Below, piece after piece: positions 54,999 to 63,879 of a stretch of DNA of 64,000 nt. Every line of letters begins with the position of its first letter. Within the stretch, counting starts at the first letter, position 1. The notes under the pieces are model-generated. The model made no database searches and had not been told where the DNA came from. It saw nothing but the letters and a program-made list of their open reading frames with translations. This stretch comes from Yinghuangia soli (lineage in GTDB: Bacteria > Actinomycetota > Actinomycetes > Streptomycetales > Streptomycetaceae): contig NZ_JAKFHA010000034.1 in NCBI RefSeq assembly GCF_021502675.1, forward strand, positions 21,125-85,124, in the 5' to 3' direction. A program made the position numbers and the translations under genes.

Positions 54999-55790
54999 CT
55001 ACAGCGGGCTCACGCCGGCGGACACCTCTCCCTGGACCAGGGCCACCAAGTCGTTCCACAGGCCCAGGGCAAGCAGGAGTCCGATGAGGACCAGCATGCC
55101 GCCGCCGATGCGCGTGATCACTCGATAGTGCCGCTTGAACCAGCCGAAGGCGCCCATGGCCTTGCGGAAGGCGACCGCGGCGAGGATGAACGGCAGTCCC
55201 AGGCCCACGCAGTAGGCCGCGGCGAGGACGACGGCCCGGTCCACGGATCCCTCGGCGAGGCCGAGCCCTTGGATCGCGCCCAGCGTCGGTCCCATGCACG
55301 GTGTCCAGCCGAATCCGAACATCACGCCGAGGACCGGGGCGCCTGCCAGGCCGATGCGCGGGGCCCGGTGGAAGCGCAGTTCGCGATTGAGCTTCCGGTC
55401 GAGTGCCGCGGGCACGAGGCCGGCGAAGAAGAGCCCCATGATGACGGTCAGCACCCCGAGGATGCGCTGCAGCACTTCGCGGTGCGTGAGGAGGAAGACG
55501 CCGGTGCCCCCGGCGACGACTCCCATGAGGATGAAGACGAGGCTGAACCCGCAGACGAACAGGCACGCGCCGAGCACCATGCGGCCGCGTTTGGCGCGTG
55601 CCGCGTCTTCGAGCCGCGTCGCCCCCAGATCGATGCCGGTCAGCCCCGCCACATAGGACAAGTAGCCGGGGACCAGCGGCAGTACGCACGGGGACAGGAA
55701 GGAGATCAGGCCTGCGGCCACGGCGATCGGGACGGCGAGCAGCAGTGAGCCCGTTTCGACCGTGGTGGCGGCGCCGGCGAGATGGATCAT
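54999..55790 (-). CDS. ccdA: CcdA-type thiol:disulfide transmembrane protein
   Basis: 263 residues with six predicted helices of the CcdA/DsbD-beta family. The redox cysteines are in SPCVLPLVPG (helix 1) and TPCMGPTLGA (helix 4). It carries electrons from cytoplasmic thioredoxin to extracytoplasmic thiol proteins for cytochrome c maturation or protein quality control. Third gene of an operon with two thioredoxin-fold proteins, 27 bases after the TlpA-like stop. Confidence 0.92.
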   Translation of the reverse strand: MIHLAGAATTVETGSLLLAVPIAVAAGLISFLSPCVLPLVPGYLSYVAGLTGIDLGATRLEDAARAKRGRMVLGACLFVCGFSLVFILMGVVAGGTGVFLLTHREVLQRILGVLTVIMGLFFAGLVPAALDRKLNRELRFHRAPRIGLAGAPVLGVMFGFGWTPCMGPTLGAIQGLGLAEGSVDRAVVLAAAYCVGLGLPFILAAVAFRKAMGAFGWFKRHYRVITRIGGGMLVLIGLLLALGLWNDLVALVQGEVSAGVSPL

Positions 55791-55817
55791 CGAACTCTCG
55801 GTCCTTCGTTGTCTCGG

Positions 55818-56387
55818 TCAGTTCCCGGGGGTCTCGGCGAGGACCGCGTCCAGGCCGTCGGCGAGGGTTGCGTAGTCGATGGGCTTGGACGCCTTCCACG
55901 CGACTTTGCCGGTGCGGTCCACGATCACCGTGGCGGGGACCGCCTGCAGCGGCACGATGCCGACGAGCTTGGCCACGAGGCTCCCCGAGCCGTCGTCGAC
56001 GAGGTTGGGGTACGTGACCCGGCTCGACGCGATGAAGGACTTCGCCTGAGCGGCGTCGTCGCGCGTGTCGATGCCGACGAACGACACCCCCTTGTCCTGA
56101 TACGCCTCGTGGCCGCGCTGGAGGTCCGGGATCTCGCGCCGGCACGGCGCACACCACGACCCCCAGACGTTCACGACGACGATGCGGCCCTGCAGAGACG
56201 CCAAATCGAGCGTGGAGCCGTCGAGCGTCGGTCCGGACAAATGCGGGAAGGCTGCGCGCCGGTCAGGTGGAACGACGGTTGCCTGCAAGGAGGTTGAGCT
56301 GCCCCCCAGGGAGCAGCCGCTTGCCAGCAAGGCCGCGGCCACCAGCGGCGCGGACACCGCCCGTCGGAACTTCGGCATGTCGATCAT
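55818..56387 (-). CDS. TlpA/ResA-like thiol-disulfide lipoprotein
   Basis: 189 residues: signal peptide with lipobox LLASGCS, then a TlpA-type thioredoxin domain with WCAPC (VVVNVWGSWCAPCRREIPDL) and the cis-proline loop LQAVPATVIVD. Membrane-anchored outside, probably kept reduced by CcdA. The ATG overlaps the stop of the thioredoxin-like gene upstream (ATGA), which decides the start at 56387 rather than 56378. Confidence 0.9.
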   Translation of the reverse strand: MIDMPKFRRAVSAPLVAAALLASGCSLGGSSTSLQATVVPPDRRAAFPHLSGPTLDGSTLDLASLQGRIVVVNVWGSWCAPCRREIPDLQRGHEAYQDKGVSFVGIDTRDDAAQAKSFIASSRVTYPNLVDDGSGSLVAKLVGIVPLQAVPATVIVDRTGKVAWKASKPIDYATLADGLDAVLAETPGN

Positions 56388-57127
56388 GCGGCCCACTTCT
56401 TCAGGAAGGCCAGGAAGGAAGCCACGTCCAGGCCCGGGTTGCCGGTCTTGTTCGTGGCGACACGCGTACTGCCGTCCGGGTTGAGGATGACGATGAGGGG
56501 CAGGCCGTAGCTGCCCGAGCTGCTGGGTGCGTACTGCGGCAGGAGATCGCCGTGGCTGTCGGTGTCGATCTGGACGAAGTGGTACGAGGCAGCCAACTCG
56601 GCTTGGACCGAGGGGTCGCGGAGGGTCTTGTTCAACGTGGTGCAGTAGCCGCACCAGGTGGCGCCGAACTCGAGGAGCACCTTGCGGTTGTCGGCCTTGG
56701 CCGCGGCGCGGGCGGCGGCGATCTGGGCCTTGGCGTCCGCCTTGGGGTCGAAGCCGATCGGGGGCAGGGGAGCGCCCGGCTGCTGCGGACGGCCGGTGCT
56801 CGGACGTGCGGGCGCCGAAGTCGCGGCGGGCTTCTTGGAACTGCCGGTCGTGGCCGAGGGCTTGCGCGTCGCGGTCGGACCCTTGCTCGGCGGGGCCGAG
56901 GACGGCGCGCCCGTCGCGGACGGCAGGTCCGAGGGCGAGGGTGCCACGGAGGCGAGGGTCGGGGGAGCGGTGTTCGGCACACCGGCCGACGCGGCCGGCG
57001 CCAATACCGGCGCCAATACCGGCGCCGAGGTCGGCGCCGAGGCCGACTGCGGTGCGTCGGAGGCGCCGCAGCCGGAGAGCGCGGCAACAAGCGTGCTGAT
57101 CGCGAGGGCCGCTAGTGCTTTCCGCAA
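56384..57127 (-). CDS. Exported thioredoxin-fold protein with P/S/T-rich linker
   Basis: 247 residues. Signal peptide LAISTLVAALSGCG with a lipobox-like LSGC, a linker of about 95 residues rich in Ala, Pro, Ser and Thr, then a thioredoxin-like domain with WCGYC near 156 (FGATWCGYCTTLNKTL) and a YGLPLIVILNPDG cis-proline loop. It resembles DsbD-gamma or thioredoxin_7-like domains. TTG 57127 is the likely start: GGAG lies 8 bases upstream, and upstream codons do not form a signal peptide. First gene of the trx-tlpA-ccdA operon. Confidence 0.82.
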   Translation of the reverse strand: MRKALAALAISTLVAALSGCGASDAPQSASAPTSAPVLAPVLAPAASAGVPNTAPPTLASVAPSPSDLPSATGAPSSAPPSKGPTATRKPSATTGSSKKPAATSAPARPSTGRPQQPGAPLPPIGFDPKADAKAQIAAARAAAKADNRKVLLEFGATWCGYCTTLNKTLRDPSVQAELAASYHFVQIDTDSHGDLLPQYAPSSSGSYGLPLIVILNPDGSTRVATNKTGNPGLDVASFLAFLKKWAA

Positions 57128-57197
57128 GGTGTGACTCCTGTCCTGACGTGGAGACCGGGTGTCTCTGGCAAGGGGAGATGAGCCACGGCAGCCGACA

Positions 57198-57230
57198 TCA
57201 CAGTTTTTTCGGATCGGCAAAAAACTGTGA
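57198..57230. promoter_or_regulatory. AT-rich perfect inverted repeat
   Basis: TCACAGTTTTTT and AAAAAACTGTGA are exact 12-bp arms around a 9-base spacer, between divergent thiol-redox genes. Its base composition is very unlike the surroundings. An operator for both operons, or a hairpin acting as a terminator in either direction. Confidence 0.75.
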
Positions 57231-57288
57231 CCCCGGCAGCGGCCCTGCAACTCCCAGGTGAACGGAACCCCCATCTAGGAGCGACCTG

Positions 57289-57909
57289 ATGCGCAGAGCG
57301 TTTTCAGCGGTGGCCGCCGGCGTACTCGCCGTCATCGTCACCAGCTGCGCCCCGGCGGAGACACCGCAACCCACCGTGCAGCCGACTGCGGCAGCCGGCG
57401 GGGCGACACCTGCCGCGGCCGGCACGTCCGCCGCCCCGGCTGCGACCACGGCCGGCTCGGACGCATCCGGCGCAGGAAAGGCCGGGACACTGCCCCTGGC
57501 CCAGTTCTCCGATCAGGGCGTGACCGTCACCATCGGCCTCAAGGACCGCGCCGCGACGCGCGCCACTCTCGTCGCCACGCTGACGCCGGAACGGGCCGGG
57601 TTCCACCTGTACAGCATCGACCTGCCGGCCGGCGGCATCGAGGGCATCGGCCGACCGGTCTCCCTGACGGTTCGCGGCGTGCTGGCCGCGGCGGGCCCCC
57701 TGACCGCGGAATCGGCAGCGATCACCCTGGAACTGGAGGGAACCGGCCTGACGCTGCCCGTGTATCCGGACGGTCCCGTGACGGTCGACCTCCCGGTCAC
57801 CGTCGCCGGGCCCGGTGAGGCGACACTGTTGATCGGCTACGCCGCGTGCAGCAAGTCGGTGTGCCTGCCGCCGGTGAGCCAACGTCCCGTGTCACTGAAA
57901 ATCTCGTAG
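57289..57909 (+). CDS. DsbD-alpha-like lipoprotein
   Basis: 206 residues: signal and lipobox VTSC, a low-complexity Ala/Thr/Pro linker to about 60, then a beta-sandwich domain of the DsbD N-terminal type. Its last hairpin carries ACSKSVCLPP, matching the C-x-x-x-x-C-(Y/L)-P-P redox pair of DsbD-alpha. It would pass electrons from the CcdA/thioredoxin pair to exported targets. Divergent from that operon and probably co-regulated with it. The sigma-factor fusion gene follows after 101 bases. Confidence 0.78.
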   Translation: MRRAFSAVAAGVLAVIVTSCAPAETPQPTVQPTAAAGGATPAAAGTSAAPAATTAGSDASGAGKAGTLPLAQFSDQGVTVTIGLKDRAATRATLVATLTPERAGFHLYSIDLPAGGIEGIGRPVSLTVRGVLAAAGPLTAESAAITLELEGTGLTLPVYPDGPVTVDLPVTVAGPGEATLLIGYAACSKSVCLPPVSQRPVSLKIS

Positions 57910-58010
57910 CGGCCGGACGGGCGGACTCGCCCTCGGATGAAGAGTGCAGACTTGATCGCGAAGCCGAACCTTGGTCATTCACGGGACATGCAGCAGCGGT
58001 GGGGGGTTTG

Positions 58011-59708
58011 ATGAAGACGGTGCGGACGCCTCCGACCGGTACAGGAGACCTGTGGCCCGGAGCCGGGCTCGGCGGCATGTTCGGGTCGGGTGCGGTGGAA
58101 CAACTCACCGACGAACGCCTGATAGCGGCGGCCCGCGATGGCGACCGGGAGGCGCTCGACCGGCTCGTCGGCGACTACCTCCCGCTGGTCTACAACATCG
58201 TGGGCCGGGCGCTGCGCGGCGGCAGCGACGTCGACGACGTGGTGCAGGAGACCATGCTCGGCGTCGTCCGCGGCCTGCCGGGCCTGCGCGACCCGGGCTC
58301 GTTCCGCAGCTGGCTGGTGGCGGTGGCCATGAACCAGGTGCGGCACCACGGCCGGCAGCGCAACGTGAGCCCGGTCCCCCTGGAGACGGCCCTCGACGTC
58401 GCCGACCCCGGGGCCGACTTCGCCGATCTGACGATCCTGGAACTCGGCCTGTCCGGACAGCGCCGCGAGGTGGCCAGGGCCACGGCCTGGCTCGGCGACG
58501 ACGACCGGCACCTGCTGTCGCTGTGGTGGTTGGTCGCGGCCGGGCAGCTGACCCGGACCGAACTGGCCGATGCGCTGGAAACCGATGCGCACGTGGTGAC
58601 GGTCCGCGTGGCCCGGATGAAGGCGCAACTGGAACTGTCGCGGGCCATCGTCCGTGCCCTGGATGCGGTGCCGCGCTGCCCCGAACTCGCCGATGCGGCC
58701 CTCCGCTGGCACGGGCGTCCGGATCCGCTGTGGCGGAAGCGCTTCGCCCGGCACATGCGCGACTGCGCGCGCTGCGAAGTCGTCGACGAGAGCGCGATTC
58801 CGGCCGAACGGCTGCTGGCCTACCTGTCGTTGGTCCCGATTCCGGTCGGGCTCGGCACCGCTGTGGCGGCACTGCTCGACGGCTACGGCGGGAGCGCGGT
58901 GGGCCATTCGGCCGCGTACGCGACGGGCGTGGCGGCGAAGAGCGGCGTGCCCGCCGCGGCCACCGCAAAGCACAGCGTCCTGCTCAAGGCGGCAGGAATG
59001 CTCGCCGCGGTGGTCGCGGTCGGCGGCGCGATCATCGCCGTCGTCGAGAACCGGACACCGGCGCGGCCACCCGCCCGGGTCGTCGGGCCCGTCGGCCCGC
59101 CCGGCGAAGGGGTGGCGACCGGCGGCCCGACGACTGCCCTGCCCACCGCTCTGGTCGCGGACCCGCCCGTCATTCCGGTGGCGAACCCGGCTACTGTCCC
59201 GGTCGCGAGCCCGACTGCCGTGCCGGCCACCGTCCCGGCCACGGGTGGTCGTCCCACACCCGCGCCCACCACCTCCCGTGCAGTCCCCGCCCCGTCCGAC
59301 GTCGGTGACCAGGTGCTCGCGTCCATCAACCGCCTTCGGGCCGGCCGGGGTCTGGCGCCGCTGACGCGCGTTGCCGCTTTGGACGGCACGGCGCTGGCCC
59401 ACGTCCGCCTGGTGGCCGCCGGCTGCGGCAAGCAATCGCAGTGCGGCAACGAGCCGAACCTCGCTGCCCGGGTGACCGCGGCCGGCGTGAAGTGGGCGCG
59501 CGTCGGCGAGTGCAACTTCTCCGACGGCCCGGCCACCGGCTCCCGGACGACCGCGAGTCTGGCCCTCGGCATGGTCCGCGCCGAAGCCGACATGACGCCG
59601 AACCCGGCCCGGGCGGGCTTTCTCGACGCGGGCTTCACCCGCATCGGGATCGCCGTACTGGTGGACAAGAGCGGAATGGTGTGGATGACCCACGACTTCG
59701 CGGAGTGA
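58011..59708 (+). CDS. ECF-like sigma factor fused to zinc finger, TM helix and CAP domain
   Basis: 565 residues in one frame. Sigma region 2 covers about 30-115 (DYLPLVYNIVGRALRGGSDVDDVVQE); region 4 is degenerate (about 150-215). A zf-HC2-like anti-sigma motif HMRDCARC lies near 248. One membrane helix, about 324-345 (GMLAAVVAVGGAIIAVV), is followed by a Pro/Val/Thr linker and an external CAP/SCP domain from about 430 (VLASINRLRAGRGLAPLTRVAALDG, ending MVWMTHDF). It looks like a membrane-tethered sigma factor carrying its own inhibitor and an outside sensor. Targets unknown; the thiol-redox genes next door are candidates. Confidence 0.85.
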   Translation: MKTVRTPPTGTGDLWPGAGLGGMFGSGAVEQLTDERLIAAARDGDREALDRLVGDYLPLVYNIVGRALRGGSDVDDVVQETMLGVVRGLPGLRDPGSFRSWLVAVAMNQVRHHGRQRNVSPVPLETALDVADPGADFADLTILELGLSGQRREVARATAWLGDDDRHLLSLWWLVAAGQLTRTELADALETDAHVVTVRVARMKAQLELSRAIVRALDAVPRCPELADAALRWHGRPDPLWRKRFARHMRDCARCEVVDESAIPAERLLAYLSLVPIPVGLGTAVAALLDGYGGSAVGHSAAYATGVAAKSGVPAAATAKHSVLLKAAGMLAAVVAVGGAIIAVVENRTPARPPARVVGPVGPPGEGVATGGPTTALPTALVADPPVIPVANPATVPVASPTAVPATVPATGGRPTPAPTTSRAVPAPSDVGDQVLASINRLRAGRGLAPLTRVAALDGTALAHVRLVAAGCGKQSQCGNEPNLAARVTAAGVKWARVGECNFSDGPATGSRTTASLALGMVRAEADMTPNPARAGFLDAGFTRIGIAVLVDKSGMVWMTHDFAE

Positions 59709-59812
59709 CTCTGCGGCGGACGCCGAAGATCCGTTCCGGTGATCCACATTTCCCGCCGCGGACGCCGGCCATCCGAATTCCGCCCACGGCACGAGTCACC
59801 GGAGGAGTCCCG

Positions 59813-60201
59813 ATGGATCCGTCCGCACGGGAATCGTCTGCGAGCTGCGCACGTACTACCGCGAGCCGCGCCACCTGACCCGCGAGGCGATGCTGCGCTG
59901 GGAAGCAGAGTGGCAGACCTTCGGGCACCCTTCCGTCCGCGTGTTCCGGCTCGCCCCCGGCGCGGACGACGACTGCGCGGCCCACGCCGGAGAGTTGACG
60001 ACCGGCCCCATGGGTGCGGCCAAGGGCGGTGGCGTCTAAGCGTTTTCGCTGACGACCCCGTACGCGGGCGAGGGCCACGACCTGCACGTCCACTACCGCT
60101 GGGCAGCGCGCTCGGTCCCGGATGCGCACGTCCTCCTCGACGGCACCCGGCTTCGCGACGCGGCGCGCCGGGTCATCCCGTTGGCCGACGGTCAGACCTG
60201 A
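59813..60201 (+). pseudogene. Broken small gene (frameshift plus ochre stop)
   Basis: GGAGGAG and ATG 59813 make a good start, but the frame dies after 21 codons. A neighbouring frame from 59821 reads a coherent protein (GIVCELRTYYREPRHLTREA, FGHPSVRVFRLAPGADDDC) up to TAA at 60037. It then continues in the same frame as FSLTTPYAGEGHDLHVHYRW and VLLDGTRLRDAARRVIPL to TGA at 60199. One shift near the start and one TAC-to-TAA change would restore about 128 residues. Family not recognised. Confidence 0.7.
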
Positions 60202-60230
60202 AGCCGCGGATCAGTCCTTGCGACCCGGGG

Positions 60231-62762
60231 TCAGGTGGCGCGGATGGCGACGATGCAGGTGTCGTCGTCGGTGTCGGCGTTGCTGTGGGTGAGGAGGTGG
60301 GCCAGGCGGTCGTCGAGGGTGGGGGCGGGGTGGCGGGCGTTGGCGAGGAGGCGGGCCTGGGTTTCGTGGAGGGGGCGGCCGCGGCGTTCGATGAGGCCGT
60401 CGGTGTACATCAGGAGAATGTCGTCGGGTTCGAGGTGGACGTGGTGCTCGGCGTACGTGGCGTCGGAGAGGGCGCCAAGAAGGATGCCGTCCGGCATCGG
60501 CAGTGCGCCGGCCTCGCCGCCTCGGACGAGGATGGGCGGGAGGTGGCCGGCTCGGGCCCAGCGGAAGTCGCGGGTCTCCGGGTCGTAGAGGCCGCAGACG
60601 ACGGTGGCGGTGACCTGGCCGGGGAGGGCGTGGACGACCGCGTTGAGCCAGCCGATGAGCCGGCCGGGGCCTGCGCCGGTGAAGGCCAGGCCGCGTAGCG
60701 CGTTGCGGAGGACGACCATGCTGGTGGCGGCGCCGATGCCGTGGCCGGCGACGTCGCCGACGCAGACGAGGATCTGCTTGCCGGGCAGGACGACGGCGTC
60801 GTACCAGTCGCCGCCGACCGCGGCGTCGGATGCGGCGGGCCGGTAGCGGACCGCGACCTCCAGACCGGGGGTGTCCAGGGGAGTGGTCTCGGGCGGCATG
60901 ATGGCGTGCTGCAACTGCCAGGTCAGGCGGTTGCGTTCGGCCGCCTGCTGCTCGGTGAGGTGGAGGCGGTCGCGGGTGGCGGCGAGCGCGACTTCGGTCC
61001 AGTGCTGCGTGGAGATGTCCTGCTGGACGCCGCGCACGGCGAGCAGTCTGCCGTCGGGGCCCAGCATCGGTTCGGCGACGACGCGCAGTTGGCGGGCGGT
61101 GCCGGCGGCGTCGGAGCCGCGCAGTCGGAAAGCGGTGGCGGCGGGTCGGTGGTAGTGCAGTACCGCGCGGGTGAAGCGTCCGATGGCGACGGCGTCGTCG
61201 GGGTGGGCGTGGGCGGCCAGGTCTGCCAAGGCGATGGGCGCTGCGGTGTCGGGGAGGCCGTGCAGTTGGAACATCTGCGCGTTCCAGGTCGTCTCGCCTG
61301 TGCGCGCGTCTTCCTCGAAGATGCCGATGCGGCCGAGGTGTTCGGCGTGCCGGAGCAGTTCGGTGCGGTGCTCGGCCAGGTCTGCCGGACGCCAAGTGAC
61401 GAGGAGTGCGTCTCCCCATCTGGTGATCCCGAAGTCGGCGGGCTGGACGGACGCTTCGGGTGAGGGAGGCTGGGTGCGGACGTACGGTTCTCCGGTGGCG
61501 TGGACGCGGGCGGCGTGACCGGCCAGTCCTCCGGGCTCGGCTGCCGAGGGGAAGGCCTCGAGCAGGAGGCTGCCGGTGATGCGCGGCCGCCCGAGCTCTG
61601 CGGACTCGGTGAAGGGCACGTTGGCGTGCGTGATCCGGAAGTCGAGGAGGGATCCGTCCGCGGCCCGGTTCGGTTCGAGGACCAGCGCGGGGTCGTGCAG
61701 GCCGTCCGCGAACCGCATGAGCTGTGCGGCACCCGGGGTGTGCGCCGCATGGGCGTCGGCGTCGGTACGGTCTTCGGGGTCGGTGCGCAGTGCGTGTGCG
61801 GCCAGCTCGGCAAGGGCCCTGAACTGCCCTTGTGAGCGCGGTGGTTGCTCTAGGAGCGCGTGCGGCCAGCAGATTTCGAGGACGCCGTGGGTGCGGCCGC
61901 CCAACGCGGCCGGTAGTGCGGCCCGCGCGCCGGGATACCCGGAGACCCCGGGCGAGGCGAGGCTGTGGTCGGAGATGGAGGGGATCCACACGGCAGCGGC
62001 GGCTTCGAGGGCGCGCCGGGCCGCCGTGGCGACGCCGGGTGGGACGTGGTGCCAGCGTGCGGCTTCGTAGGGGGCCAGGCCGGCGTGGCCGCGGAGGGAG
62101 AGGGAACCGTCGTCGGTCAGGGCCCACAGCAGTACGGCTGTGGCGCCGAGCGGAGCCAACGCGTGGTCGAGGAACGAGCGTGCGGCGGCGTGCGCGTCGG
62201 CACCGTGGACAGTGGTCTCTGCGCGGCGCAGGCGCACGGCCTCCGAGGGATGCTCGGTGTGGTGCGGGTCGGCCTTCGCCGGATGCTCGTCGGGGTAGGG
62301 GTCGGCTTCCCCGTCCGGCACGCGGTTCGTGTCGCCCTCGGCTTCGTCCTCCTCGTCGTCCGCGCGGTGCGGTCCGTCTATGTCCCCGGTGGCGACGTGG
62401 GCGATGAGGTCGCGGGCGCCTTGGCCGATGATGTCGGCGGCGAGTTCGTGCACGGGAACGCCCGCGCGGGCGGCGAGTTCGGTCAGTTGGGCGCGCGCCT
62501 GCGCGGGGGCGCAGCGCAGGCGTTCGGTGAGGACGCCGGTGGCGATGTCGAGCAGTGCACGGTCGGCGGCGGCCGCCTGGACGTCGTCGAGCCGGCGCCG
62601 GAGCCGGTCGACGGTGGCGGCCAGGCTCGGCGTACCGGTACCGGTACCGGCGTCCCGGACGGCCTGTCTCGGGGTGCCGGCGTCCGGGGCGGCCTGTCTC
62701 GGGGTGCCGGTGTCCGGGGCGGCTTCGCCCGGCAGGTCGGCAGAAGGGCTGGGGCTGGTCAC
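60231..62762 (-). CDS. ANTAR-GAF-PAS-PAS-PP2C (SpoIIE-type) phosphatase
   Basis: 843 residues. After a repeat-rich start come an ANTAR-like helical domain (about 46-118, ALLDIATGVLTERLRCAPAQA), an acidic linker, a GAF domain (about 190-330) and two PAS domains (about 345-440 and 480-600). A SpoIIE/RsbU PP2C domain (about 630-843) shows GGDWYDAVVL and VGDVAGHGIGAA metal-site motifs and a DILLMYTDGLIE end. It dephosphorylates anti-sigma antagonists in stress-type partner switching. ANTAR usually sits C-terminally and binds RNA; its N-terminal place here is notable. GTG 62762, 61 bases after the hybrid-kinase stop. Confidence 0.85.
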   Translation of the reverse strand: MTSPSPSADLPGEAAPDTGTPRQAAPDAGTPRQAVRDAGTGTGTPSLAATVDRLRRRLDDVQAAAADRALLDIATGVLTERLRCAPAQARAQLTELAARAGVPVHELAADIIGQGARDLIAHVATGDIDGPHRADDEEDEAEGDTNRVPDGEADPYPDEHPAKADPHHTEHPSEAVRLRRAETTVHGADAHAAARSFLDHALAPLGATAVLLWALTDDGSLSLRGHAGLAPYEAARWHHVPPGVATAARRALEAAAAVWIPSISDHSLASPGVSGYPGARAALPAALGGRTHGVLEICWPHALLEQPPRSQGQFRALAELAAHALRTDPEDRTDADAHAAHTPGAAQLMRFADGLHDPALVLEPNRAADGSLLDFRITHANVPFTESAELGRPRITGSLLLEAFPSAAEPGGLAGHAARVHATGEPYVRTQPPSPEASVQPADFGITRWGDALLVTWRPADLAEHRTELLRHAEHLGRIGIFEEDARTGETTWNAQMFQLHGLPDTAAPIALADLAAHAHPDDAVAIGRFTRAVLHYHRPAATAFRLRGSDAAGTARQLRVVAEPMLGPDGRLLAVRGVQQDISTQHWTEVALAATRDRLHLTEQQAAERNRLTWQLQHAIMPPETTPLDTPGLEVAVRYRPAASDAAVGGDWYDAVVLPGKQILVCVGDVAGHGIGAATSMVVLRNALRGLAFTGAGPGRLIGWLNAVVHALPGQVTATVVCGLYDPETRDFRWARAGHLPPILVRGGEAGALPMPDGILLGALSDATYAEHHVHLEPDDILLMYTDGLIERRGRPLHETQARLLANARHPAPTLDDRLAHLLTHSNADTDDDTCIVAIRAT
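62661..62720. repeat. Two 30-bp tandem repeats in the phosphatase 5' end
   Basis: Units at 62661 and 62691 differ by one base and encode two copies of a ten-residue GTPRQA-containing unit in the N-terminal tail of the phosphatase. Likely a slippage-prone length polymorphism. Confidence 0.8.
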
Positions 62763-62823
62763 GGTGCTGCCGGCTCCTGGGGTTCGGGCGCGTCGGGGGG
62801 TGGGGCCGGTTCGCGGTCGGCGG

Positions 62824-63879
62824 TCAGGTGGCCAGCCACTGGCGGATGCAGGCGATGAGGTCGTCGGCGTCGACCGGTTTGGTGACGTGTGCGCTGGCAC
62901 CGGAGGCGAGGCTCTTCTCGCGGTCGCCGGGCATGGCTTTGGCGGTGACGGCGATGACGGGAAGGTCGCGGTAGGCGGGGTTGCTGCGGATCTCCTCGGT
63001 GGCAGCGTAGCCGTCCATCTCGGGCATCATCACGTCCATGAGGACGAGGTCGATGCGCGGGTCGCGGGCGAGGGCCTCGATGCCCTCGCGGCCGTTTGCG
63101 GCGTGCAGGACCGTGATGCCGTGCAGTTCGAGGATGCCGCTGAGGGCGTAGAGGTTGCGGGCGTCGTCGTCGACCACGAGGACGGTGCGGCCGGCCAGAT
63201 CGTCGTCGAGCGGCGGCGCGGTGTCGGGCTGCGGGGGCCGGGTCAGGGGCAGGACGTCGCCGGGCTGGTCGGCGGTCAGGTGCAGGGTGATGCGCTCGCG
63301 GAGTTCGTCGAGGCCGGCCAGGATCTCGATGGGCCGGTGGTCGGCGCGTCGGCGCAGCTGTTCGTCCGCGAGGTCGGGGAGCCGGCGGCCGCGGTGGGCG
63401 AGGACGGGGATGCGGGCGCAGGCAGGGTCGGCGGCGAGCGCGTCCAGGAAGCGGACGGCCGTGTGGTCGGGCAGGTCCAGGTCGAGCACGATGCAGTGGA
63501 CCGGGTCGGCGGCCAGTGCGGCGAGCGCGCCGGGCATGTCGACGGCGGTGGCGACTGCGGCGTCGAGCGGTTCCTGCGGGTGCTGCCGGGCGGAGCCGGC
63601 CGCGAGGTCGGCGGTGGCGGTCTCGGCGACCAGGGTCAGCAGTCCTCGGGGGTTGTTCTCCAGCACGAGGAGGCGCCGGGTCCGCGGGTCAGGGCGTTGT
63701 TCCGTGTGCTCCGCGGCGGAGGCGGCGCCGCTGTCGGCGGTATCGGCGGTGTGGTCGGAGGTGCCGCCGGGTGTGGCGGGCAGGTAGAGCGTGAAGGTGC
63801 TGCCGCCGCCCAGGGTGCTGTCCGCGATGACGGCGCCGCCCAGCAGGTGGGTGATCTCGCGGCTGATGGACAGGCCTAG
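62824..63879 (-). pseudogene. Hybrid histidine kinase 3' part, cut by an IS element
   Basis: Reading from the junction: the last strand of a HATPase domain (LGLSISREITHLLGGAVIADST, in two parts), a linker, a degenerate receiver (VLENNPRG, IVLDLDLPDHTAV) and a full receiver (VLVVDDDARNLYAL, phospho-Asp in LVLMDVMMPEMDG, VTAKAM, HVTKPV). The kinase core and sensor must lie beyond the insertion, outside the window. Direction and spacing put it upstream of the PP2C phosphatase in one operon. The insertion separates this part from its promoter and start codon. Confidence 0.85.

Noticed and set aside
57198..57230. Simple intrinsic terminator reading of the AT-rich palindrome
   Set aside because: No gene ends nearby on either side; both flanking genes read away from it, so an operator is preferred, though not proved.
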